DNA from: Wuchereria bancrofti
Taxonomy: Eukaryota; Nematoda; Chromadorea; Rhabditida; Onchocercidae
Assembly (NCBI GenBank): GCA_005281725.1
Contig: SSBO01000011.1
Location: 500,885 to 564,884 of the forward strand
Direction: 5' to 3'
Length of the DNA stretch: 64,000 nt
Positions 39,962 through 50,874 of the stretch are shown piece by piece; the stretch's first letter is position 1; each line of letters starts with the position of its first letter. The translations under genes and the position numbers were made by a program. The notes beneath the pieces are model-generated. The model worked only from the letters and a program-made list of their open reading frames with translations, made no database searches and was not told the DNA's origin.

Positions 39962-42900
39962 CGATGATGATGATGATGCTATATGATGGCGGTAATGGCA
40001 ATGATGGCGGTGATGACAGTGATTAGATGAGGAAGAAAAAGATGAAAATGTGACATTTTTTCTATTTCTTTTTTCAAATTTATCAAAATTTTGATAAGAT
40101 TAAGATCTTTTGCTCTCTTTTTTTTTTTCTGCTTTGTTTTGTTTTGCTTTTTGTTTTTCTTTGTCTTTAAATTTCATACATCATATAAAATAAAAGAAAT
40201 TCTAATTTCAATAATTTTTATTTAAATTGATAAATATGAAATAATTTTTTTTTTTATTTCATTCCTTCCTTCTTTTTTCAATTTATTAATAATCTAATCT
40301 AATTTGAAAAAAGAAAAAAAAAAGATCAAAATTTTTAATTTTTTAAAAAAAAAAATGATTATAATAGAGTTTTGCTTTTTATTCTCTCTTCTATCACTAA
40401 TCATCACTTTTGCCTTCCAATTCTTTTTTTTTTGGAAAATAAAAAAACAAAAGAGTTTTCCATGAAGATGGAAATAGAGAGAGAAATAGGGAGAGAGAGG
40501 GAGATATAAAGAGAAAGAGAAAGAAAAACAAAGTTTTATCTTAAATAAGAAAACGAAAAGAGAAGAAAAAAATTTTTTTAAAGAAAAAATAAACAAATTA
40601 ATCACTGTGATATAAAGTGCAATGTAAAATTTTGTCAAGGAGAAACGAATTCGATAATTGATAATGATAATGGAATGAAAGTAATTGTACAAAATATAAA
40701 TGAGAAAATTTTTTAAAAAAAAAAAAAGAAAAAATAGGAATAAATTATATGGAAGTTATCCAACCGATAGGCAAATGAGGTAATTTAACAATTTGAAGAA
40801 TTAATTTCAACTAAAGTAAGTTTTTTTTTCTTTTCTATTCCTGATAAGTAATAAAAATTTATTAATAAACTTTCCTTTTCTCTTCTTCATTAGTAATAAT
40901 AATAATATTTTCGCATCAATTATTTATTTTATTATTAATGAATGAGAAATTGCACTGATCAATAAAAATAGCAATAGAATAATATAATAAAAGAAAACAA
41001 TAACTCAAAAATAATAATGCTACGACAAAATAAAAGAAAAACATGCAAATAAATAATTAATATATCATCATGTAGTAAACAAATAAACAAAACAGACAAT
41101 AACAACAACAACAACAACAGGGAAAAAATAGCATGCAACAAATGATAAAATCGTCATATAGCAAATAATAATTAATAAACAATGTAGAAATAAAATAAAC
41201 AACAAGAAGAAAACAAAGTAAGCAACACGAAAACAAAAAAGTAAACATATAACAAATAAATAAAATAAAAACAAGTGACAATAAACAAACAAATATGTTA
41301 AATAAACAAATAAATGTACGAAGAAATGGTAATTTGATTGAATGTAAACATTCTTTTTAAACATAAAATATTTTGAATATTAACATAAACCTAATTTAAA
41401 AACTAATTTCTATATAAAGACGAGGAAAAAAGACAACAAAAAAAAAAAGAGAAAAAATGGAAAAAATTTTTCGTTATCATTTAGTACAATTTATGTGAAA
41501 TATGAAAATTTACAAACATATTTAAATTGCATTTCATATGAAATAGTTTATTAAATATAAAATAATGCTCAAATAGTAATTAGTAATGATAATAATCATT
41601 TTTCTCATTTTATTTCACTCTTTTCTTCTTTCTCTCATATTATTATCATTCATTTTATTTAATTTTATTTAAAATTATATCAGAATGAAATGTTCAAAAA
41701 TATCACACTTCAATTCTCTCTCTCTCTCTCTCTCTCCCTTGTCTTCTTTTTATGCTAGAAAAAGTGGAAATAAATAATCAAATGATATTAGCAATGGTTG
41801 TTTATTTCATCATTATTAAATTGTAATAAAAAGGAAATTTTCATTCATTATAAATATATTTATATAAATCGATCATTATTATTCTTTTTTCTTTTTCTCT
41901 CTATTTTATTTCATTTCATTTTATTTTGTAAATTTATTCATTTTTTCTATTAACTCATTCATTCATTCATTTTATGCACTCATTCCATTTTATTTCATTC
42001 CATTACCCATTTTATTGTTGGCAATAACAATAACAACAACAACAACAACAATAATAACAACAACAACAGCAATAACAATAACAAAAATAAATAATAATAG
42101 TAAAATTTTTGTTTATTGACTGATATTTTAATTGTTAAATTTCATTCCTAATAATGCTTTTTCTTTTTTGAAAAATAATCTAAAGTTATTATTTAAAATT
42201 GGTCAATTTTTTACTGTAAAAATATTGATATATGTTTAATGGAAATGTTGAAAATAGGTTGTAAATTTTATAAATGCAATAATTATTATTTTTTAAAAAA
42301 AAAAAAAAATGAAAAAAGTAGGAAAAAAAAACGAAAAAAAGAAAATGAAAGAAGAAAAAATTTTGTCTTAAAAAGCAAGTTTGTTGAATTTTTTCTTTTT
42401 TTGTCTTGTTTTCAAATCTGTTCAAATTAACTAAATTAAACAAATTTATGGATTGATAAATAATTGAACAAAAAAAAAAAAAACAAAAAACAAAAAAAGA
42501 AAGACGAATAAATTTATGAAACATAAAACTGTTTTTATAAGATAAAATTTCTTGTTTATAAATGAAAGAAAGGGAAAAGAAGAAGGAGAGAGAGAGAGAG
42601 AGAGAGAAAAAAAAAAGAAAGAGAACGAATTCCAAATCTGCTTTTTTTTTTCTTTTACACTCTGTTGAAATTAAAGAAGCAAAAATAAAACAGAAGAAGA
42701 AAAGAAATGGAAGAAAAGATATAAACATTGTAATGATCAATTTATATTTTATATTAATTTCAAATTGTAATCAATTTTTCATTTTCATATATTTGATATA
42801 AATTTGTAATATTGAAATAAACATATGTATTATTACGGTATCCGATGGTAAACAATTATTTGAAAATTTTTAAAAATGAAACAGTAATGGAGAAAGAAAT

Positions 42901-43680
42901 TTGAAATGAAACAAATGAAATGATAAATGATGATGATAACATATCGGCTGATAGATAATGATAAATGAATTTAATAAATTATACAAACGGATAAATTAAT
43001 TTCGATACGAATGATTTTGTAAAATATAATTTGTGATGTTATAACAGCTAATGTTTTTCCAAATACATATTTTACATATGCTAATGATTATTTAATTAAA
43101 TTTAATTTCAATCGAAATTAGTTGTATTGTTTAACAAATTAATAGAAATTAATTAAGTGATAATTTTTAGATATTAAATATTAAAATATAAATATAAATG
43201 AATTTTTCTCTTCAAAAGAAAAATATTAAAGTATAAATATTAAAATATAAATGTAAATAAATGGATAAAAATTTTTGTTGCTTTATAATAACTAAAAATT
43301 TTTTGTTTTTGTTGCACTTTATAATATTTACTTCTATTATTTGCATTGTATTACATTTCATAAAATTTAATCAATTATAAATTTATTAAAAATTTCAATT
43401 ATTATTTAGGAAATTTAATTAAATAATTTACTAATAATTATTATTTTCCCATAATTAGCTTTTCTTTTCTTTTGCTAATTTAAAATGTTAATTTAGTATA
43501 ATTTGCTTTTTTTTTTTATTCTTTATTCTCTTATTTCTCGTTTTTTTTTTTTTTTTAACAACTAGTAGATTTTAAATCTTTTGAATTTTTCAATCAACAC
43601 AGCAACATTCTTGACAGGAAGAGAAGGAAAGAATGAAAAGGAAAGGAAAGCAAAAGGAAGGAAAAGGAAGGAATGGAACA
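39081..43680. other. Gene-free AT-rich DNA with several simple repeats
   Basis: No gene. It contains (GA)n at about 39773-39825, (GAT)n at 39916-39985, AAC/AAAT-rich DNA at about 41060-41330 with a pure (AAC)n at 41100-41119, CT at 41716-41738, (AAC/AAT)n at 42026-42090, and (GA)n at 42583-42610. Cys/Leu/Phe-rich frames on the minus strand at 40.9-42.7 kb come from these repeats. Confidence 0.6.
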
Positions 43681-44405
43681 AACACAACAAACATCAAAAT
43701 ACACACACATACATACATACATACACATACACAAACACACACACATACACATACACACACATACACACACATATATACAAATGTAATTTTAGTTGCCTGA
43801 TCAATGGTCATTTAAATGTAAAAACGTACACACATACACACACACACAAAAACACACACATACATACACAAACACACACATACATACACATAAACACATA
43901 CATACATACACAAACACACACACATATGTACAAATGTAATTTTAGTTGCCTGATCAATGGTCATTTAAATGTAAAAACGTACACACATACACACAAAAAC
44001 ACACACATACATACACATACACACATACATACACACACACAAAAACACACACATACATACACATAAACACATACATACATACACAAACACACAAACACAC
44101 ACACACACATATGTACAAATGTAATTTTAGTTGCCTGATCAATGGTCATTTAAATGTAAAAACGTACACACATACACACAAAAACATACACATACATACA
44201 CATACACACAAAAACACACACATACGCACACACATACATACACATACACACACATACATATATCTATATACAAATGTAATTCTAGTTGCCTGATCAATGG
44301 TCATTTAAATGTAAAGACGTACACACACACACACACATACACACACACACATACACACATACACACACACACATACACACACATACACACATACATACAT
44401 ATATG
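43681..44405. repeat. (CA/CATA)n array with four copies of a conserved 55 bp island
   Basis: CA-rich microsatellite blocks alternate with a non-repetitive island of about 55 bp that begins ACAAATGTAATTTTAGTTGC and includes CTGATCAATGG and CATTTAAATG. Islands start at 43777, 43930, 44115 and 44270 (spacings 153, 185, 155). They are nearly identical, with one T-to-C and one A-to-G change in the fourth, while the CA stretches between them vary. His/Thr-rich frames across it are artefacts. Confidence 0.95.
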
Positions 44406-45218
44406 TATATATACATTTATTACATGCATAATATAATTTGATAGTTTGAGATATGAGATTTGAGATGAGAGTAAAATTTGAAAGAACAAGTTTTTCGTTG
44501 ATTTAACCTGGACAGGTTATCTGTTATATTACTATCACTCATCATAGTACTATATAACAAGTTTTATGCAATCTATTAAAAGTATGAAAATCCATTCATA
44601 TATATTAAATAATTACAGTGAAAATTTTAATTTTAAAATATTATTGAGTGTAATTTTGTTTATAATTCCAATTGATAATTTCATAAGTATTTGTTTTTTC
44701 TGTTTTTTTTTCTTTCTTTTTTTAATTGTATATTAAATAGATAATTTTAATATTAATTAGACTACAATTATTATTTATAAATTGTATACATTTCTGTTTT
44801 GTTAAATAAAAAATTTTATTTGTAATTTAATTCAAATATTTAAATTGTAATTTAATATTGTTAATAATATTCAAAATTTCCATCGATAGATATATTTCGA
44901 TTAAACACTCAATTTTGCTCATTTTCAACTATTACTTTCTTACTATTTTTTAAAAATAAATTTTATTTTCATGATTTCCTAATGAAATGTTTATCCGAAA
45001 TATTTTTTTTACGTAAAGTTATTGAATTGATAGTTTTATTATTACAGTATATTGCTGTTATATATATTTTTTCCATTATCAGATGAAATTATACTTAAAA
45101 CAGGATTATATATCAATAGATAGAAATTGTACTTTTTATTGCTTGCATATTATTATAATAATTGTGACTACATATATATTTATTTATTTACAGTACTATA
45201 ATTAACTAAATTCATTCA
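44406..45218. other. Gene-free AT-rich DNA
   Basis: No gene and no clear repeat. A small inverted motif ACCTGGACAGGT occurs at about 44507-44518. Confidence 0.55.
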
Positions 45219-45628
45219 TATCAGTAATAGTGATCATGTTAAAATATATCACTATCAGTAATAACGATTATGTTAAAATGTATCATTATCAGTAATAACG
45301 ATTATGGTAAAATATATCAGTTATCAGTAATAATGATCATGTCAAAATGTATCATTATCAGTAATAACGATTATGTTAAAATGTATAATTATCAGTAATA
45401 ACGATTATGGTAAAATATATCAGTTATCAGTAATAATGATTATGTTAAAATATCACTATCAGTAATAATGATTATGTCAAAATGTATCATTATCAGTAAT
45501 AACGATTATGTTAAAATGTATCATTATCAGTAATAACGATCATGTTAAAATGTATCATTATCAGTAATAACGATTATGGTAAAATATATCAGTTATCTGT
45601 AATAATGATTATGCTAAAATATATCACT
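45219..45628. repeat. 34-35 bp minisatellite, 12 copies
   Basis: The unit is about TCAGTAATAACGATTATG plus TTAAAATGTATCATTA. Copies 3, 6 and 11 share a GGTAAAATATATCAGTTA variant that is one base longer, and copy 7 is two bases shorter. The spacing of the variant (3, 6, 11) points to past expansion of multi-unit blocks. Confidence 0.95.
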
Positions 45629-45756
45629 ATAATAGTTATATGACAGAGCTTATTTTAATATAAATAATTTAAAGTGATAAATATCAAAAAAAAAAAGAAA
45701 AAGTGGAGAAGAATTAATTGAAATATACCAAAAAGGAATGATTAAGATTAAATAGA

Positions 45757-45790
<34 letters not shown>

Positions 45791-48370
45791 CTCAACTGGT
45801 AAGTTAAATAATAAAAGACATCAATTTAATTCGATTCAATCTAATCTGATCCGAATTCAATTTCATCCAACAGTTGTTGAGTTAATAAATCGATGAAGAA
45901 GAGAGTGAAAAAAAAAAGGAAGAAGAAAGAAGGAAGGAAAAGAAAACTTTAGTATGAATTAGTAAAGATTTTAAATTTTAATTCTTTTTAGCAAGAAATT
46001 TTTTTTTTTAATCTTTTCAAATATTTCCCGCCATATTTTCAACTTTCATTTATCAAAATGATAAATTTATTCTTTGTTTCACGAAAAGTGTACCAAAAAA
46101 AAAAAAAAAAAAAAGAAAGAGCAACGATCGATAAAATAGATTGTTAAAAGATTGTCAAATTTGATAGCAAAAAATGTATGAGAGTAAAATGATGATAATG
46201 ATAATGATAAGAATACTGATAATAATGATGATAGCGATAATAGGTAGAATTTATCAATTCGATTGTTATCGATATATGTTCATTGGAACAGTAGTACAAA
46301 ATTTTATTAACACTGTCAAACTTATTTATTTTGTTGATTGGTGACATTTAAAGGACAAATAATTGCTCATTTTGATATATGAAAGATTTTTAATTTCATT
46401 ATAAATACATACGTAGAGAGAGAGGGAGAGAGAAAGAGAGAGAGAGAAAGAAAGAGATAGAGTAAGAAATGAATAAATTGGTAATTTTATTAAATTTAAC
46501 TACTCATTTGATATTTGATTTGTTTTATCGTTAACGCATTTAAAATATTCTTAATTATCTTATTTCATTTATATTTACTCATACATGTGTACTAGAAATA
46601 TTCATTGGTGTTAATTAAATCAGAATTATTTCACAATATAATCAAATAATAATATGCAAAATGATATATGATAAGAAGTAATAATTTAATTTTAAATTGT
46701 AATTAGATAATAAATTTGAACAAAAAAAAAACAGTGATAATTGACAATTGATAAAAATTAAAAAGATTGCTAACTTTTCAAAAGAAGATAGAAAAATATT
46801 TTTTTTTCCTATTGACATTAATTAATAAATATTTATCAATTATTATAATTAAAACTAAAAACTATTAATGTAACAATTATATATGTGAAAAAGTCATTTT
46901 TTTTTCTGTTTCTGTTTTTTTTCCAAATAATATTTGCAATTATTAATACTTAACATTTGAAAAAAAAAAAAAGAGGAATGGAAAAATTTTTTCATTTCAT
47001 TTTTTTATAAATAAATAATTTTAAGCGCAAGCCGACGCGCAAAAAACAACAAAAAAAGAGCAAACATTCAATTCAACTTTTTTAAATAAACTAATTAACT
47101 TTTAAAATTGCGCAAATAAAATTTTAGTAAATTTTAAATTTAGTTAAAAATAAACAGAAACATTAAAATTAAATATCTTTTTAGTTGAATGATGATGATG
47201 ATAAAAGTAATATTTATGAATAGATATATGTAAAACTCTTCTATCGTTCTTGCAGATAGAATCAAAAGTGTCATGACAACCAATATAAGCTATTTAATTA
47301 GTTGGATAAGTTAGAAAGAATTATATACCAACAATTTTAATTAATTCTTGAACTTTCTCTCTCTCTCTCTCTCTCTCTCCCTTTTTTATGAAATAAAAAT
47401 TGCATTAGTAAGTTAAAAAAATAAATAAATAAATAAATAAAAACTTGTTTTTATCAAATTACTTTTAATAATATTTTTGCAATTTTCACTGTTAAGTAAA
47501 ATTTTTGTTCAAATTTAATAAAATTGGAAGAATATATTTAAAAAAAAAAAATTATGTATAATTATTGTAAATTTTTTTTTTCTTCACTTAAAACCATTTA
47601 GATTTTTTCTTTAAGAAAGGAAAAAAAAAGACGAAAAGACAATGACTAAATTAAAATTTTCATTATGAATTCGTTTTAGAAAGTTTTTGTTGCCTGAAAT
47701 TAAATAATTAAGAACAAAGATCAAATATAAATATTGCATTATTAGAGTTTGAATGAAGCAAATTATTATATGATTATATTAAAAGCAATAATATAAATTT
47801 ACACATCTCATTTATTAGCCCTAATTAATTAATCTTTCAAGATTTACAAAAATTTTAACACTTATGTTTGTAAATTAATCAAATTATAATTTGCATATAA
47901 TCAAAACAACTAATCAATCAAAATTTCTTATTTCATTACAACTTTTGCATTTACAAATTTTACAAGCCATAAAATTTTAAAGCGGTAAAATTATTTCTTT
48001 CCACTATTCAACTTAATTATAATTAGTAATATAAACTCAATTATAATTAATAATACTTTCAAAAAAAAAGAGAAAAAGGTAATTGATCATTTTACGCAAA
48101 CCATTAATGGAAATAATTTTTAAAATAACAAGAAAAAATTACCGTGTAAACTATAAATTAATTTCTTAAATACTTACTTAATGAGAGAAAAATTTTTTTC
48201 TACATTTTACTTAAATAATTTGTTAGAACGTGAAAAAAAAGAGCAAAATTTAATTATTATTTCTTTCCTATCAAATACATATATATATTATACATTTTTT
48301 TTTGCATCATTCTTATCATCATCTATTTTTAATGATGATAAAAATTGAAAATTTTTATCATAGAGAAAGT
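45629..48370. other. Gene-free AT-rich DNA
   Basis: No gene. It contains (GAT)n at about 45761-45790, GA-rich DNA at 46416-46460, a short CG-rich word group GCGCAAGCCGACGCGC at about 47025-47040, and (CT)n at 47357-47381. Confidence 0.55.
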
Positions 48371-48509
48371 AAATTATTAAAAGTGATAGATTAAAATAAA
48401 TTATTAAAAGTAATGGATTAAAATAAATTATTAAAAGTGATAGATTAAAACAAATTATTAAAAGTGATAGATTAAAATAAATTATTAAAAGTGATAAGTT
48501 AAAATAAAT
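48371..48509. repeat. 27 bp tandem repeat, five copies
   Basis: Unit AAATTATTAAAAGTGATAGA plus TTAAAAT, with five copies and a few substitutions. It creates the repetitive ...LLIIYFNLS... frame on the minus strand, which is not a gene. Confidence 0.9.
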
Positions 48510-48639
48510 TGAATGATTTAGAGTTATTTTGGTCAATAACCTCATTTTGAAGGTTGATAATTTATTGAAATGGACAAAATAAGCAAATATAGATGGATGA
48601 ATATGTTTGATAAATGGACACAGACAGAAGGTACACACA

Positions 48640-48690
48640 TACAAAGACAGACTGACACACACACACACACACACATACACACACCTACAC
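48640..48690. repeat. (CA)n microsatellite
   Basis: A CACAC run interrupted by AGACAGACTGA, TACA and CTACA words. Confidence 0.9.
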
Positions 48691-48894
48691 ATAAAATTAT
48701 GAGTAGGAAATAATTGCATTATTGTTGACTGATTATTATTGTTGTTATTATAATTGAGGCGTTATGTATGCATCATTTCATCAGGTCTCAATATATATAC
48801 ATACACATAATTTATATTTCATTTTATTTTATTTTTATTGTATTCAAATTATTAAATTCAAATATTATCAATAGAAATAGGAATTAAAAAATTT

Positions 48895-49470
48895 TGTTAA
48901 GAAAAATTAAAAAAAAAAGATGATGATAATGAAAATTTCGTAATAAAGTTTTATAATTAATATTGTTTATATCATTTCAATATTGTTTAATTTGTTGAAA
49001 AAAAAAATGGGATTGAAATGATATTAAATAATTTGTTAAAACAAAAATTAAAAAAAAAAAGATAAGTATGAAAATTTTGTAATAAAGTTTCATAATTAAT
49101 ATTGTTTATATCATTTCAATATTGTTTAATTTGTTGAAAAAAAAATAGGATTGAAGTGATATTAAATAATTTGTTAAAACAAAAATTAAGAAAAAAAGAT
49201 AAGGATGAAAATTTTGTAATAAAGTTTCATAATTAATATTGTTTATATCATTTCAATACTGTTTAATTCGTTGGAAAAAAAAAGAAAAATAAGATTGAAA
49301 TGATATTAAATAATTTGTTAAAACAAAAATTAAAGAAAAAAGGATGAGAATGAAAATTTTGTAGCAAAATTTTTTAAATATATAATTATTTCAATTCCAA
49401 ATAATATTGTTTAATTTGCTGAAAAGAAAAAAAGGAAAATTGAAATGATGCTAAATAATTTGTCAAAAAA
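48895..49470. repeat. 138-144 bp tandem repeat, about four copies
   Basis: AATAATTTGTTAAAAC marks unit ends at 49027, 49165 and 49309 (138 and 144 bp apart). Each unit has a poly-A block, GATGA...GAAAATTTTGTA, then ATTGTTTATATCATTTCAAT and TTGTTTAATTTGTTGAAAA. The last copy is the most diverged. Confidence 0.9.
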
Positions 49471-50874
49471 AAAGGACAAAATTAATTAAAAAGAATATTT
49501 CTATGCATAAATATATGAGACAACTGTTTTTTATTTTATTTTTTTTAAATATATGGAAACGAATAAAAAACATACGAAAGAAATAACAATAATATGAGGA
49601 TGGAAATTAAAAAAAAAATACATAAAATGTATAAAACAAATAAAAAAAATTACTTTAACTGAGAAATAATAATATTCAATTTATTAAAAGAGACAAAATC
49701 GAATTAAATAGGCAAATTTGTAGATAAAAAAAGAGGATATTATTGAGTGAGAAATTATTTCCTAAATTATTTTATACAATAGTCTAATTATTTTTGAACT
49801 TAAATTTGTTTTTAATGATAAAATCTATTTTGTAATAAATAATCACCCGACTAACATCGAATTAATGATAAGCTCAGTTGACGATAAATTAATTGGCGTT
49901 TAATAAAATAATATTATAAAAGGTAGAATTAATTAATAAATAATTAATGAAAAAGGTGAAGAAATTAATGACGAAATTTTCCCTATTTTCCGGACAAATT
50001 TAATATATACGAAGAGATATAAATAGTTAAAAATTAATTTTATGTAGTTGTACATTGGCAATATTTATCGATTAAATTGCAGATAATACTACTAATACCG
50101 ACTTAATACTGATTACTATGAAATATAATCAGTCATTTGTTAAAATATGATAAAACTGATTATTTATCATGATTTAGATTATGAAAAAAATTTTTTAAGA
50201 ATGAAAAAATTCTACCAACATAGCTATAAGTTAGCCGAGAAACTACGATACCTCATAAATTACCAAAGTGATGCAAAATTGATTGAATTAATGACTCACA
50301 AAATTTTGAAACTACAGATTATTTACTTAATAATTGTCATTGTTGAACATTATGATGCAACTTCAAATTCTAAAATCTTTATTGACAAAGTTCGACCAAT
50401 CAAAACTGGAATTTCGAAATTTCCACAAATCTAAGACATCTTTATAATAATCAAAGCTCTCAAATATATTTAAATTCAAAGAATTTGTAACTCAAAGCAT
50501 TCATAAGGAAACGAATACAAAACAAAATCTGACATTTCAAAATATGCGCAGAAAATACTTTTGATATGATTTCTCTTAATTCATCATAATAACTGCTTAA
50601 AATTTCAATTAAACTAAATTTTAAGCTTATCTATTGATATTAAATTGATTGTAAAAATTTGTAAAAATTTATCACTAAAAAATTTTTTTTTGCAACTATT
50701 CATATTATAAACAATTTCTAAATTTGGACAAGACGGAATGGAAAAAAAAAAGTGTAATCTCTGATTTCTTACTTTGGCCACTATTAATCCTCAAACAATT
50801 CAAACATATTCAACAACAAAAGATGAAAACTAATATGGCGCCAAATATAACATAAACATGTGCTAACAATAAGC
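49471..50874. other. Gene-free DNA downstream of the Paf1 stop codon
   Basis: Should hold the Paf1 3' end. An open frame at 50147-50434 (+), 95 codons, beginning MIKLIIYHDLDYEKN, is the only intergenic frame in the first 51 kb that is not built from simple repeats. It resembles no family I know and may be chance or a decayed exon. No clear AATAAA signal for Paf1 was found close to the stop. Confidence 0.5.

Noticed and set aside
40294..42740. Phe/Leu/Cys-rich minus-strand frames up to 183 residues
   Set aside because: They run through poly-A, AAC/AAAT and GA tracts; composition follows the repeat and no start context, domain or splice structure is present.
43681..44405. CRISPR-like array (regular repeats with spacers)
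   Set aside because: The conserved part is 55 bp and the spacers are CA microsatellite of 100-130 bp; the host is a eukaryote and there are no cas genes.
43581..44489. His/Thr-rich and Cys/Val-rich repeated frames
   Set aside because: They come from the CA/GT microsatellite; both strands are open and the island spacing is not a multiple of three in every case.
48288..48719. 143-residue minus-strand frame
   Set aside because: Its middle is the 27 bp tandem repeat and one end is CA microsatellite; no domain is recognisable.
1..50800. Transfer RNA, ribosomal RNA or transposase genes in the desert
   Set aside because: No GGTTCGA-type tRNA arm, no rRNA-like block and no coding frame with transposase or reverse transcriptase motifs was seen by eye; a covariance-model search would be decisive.
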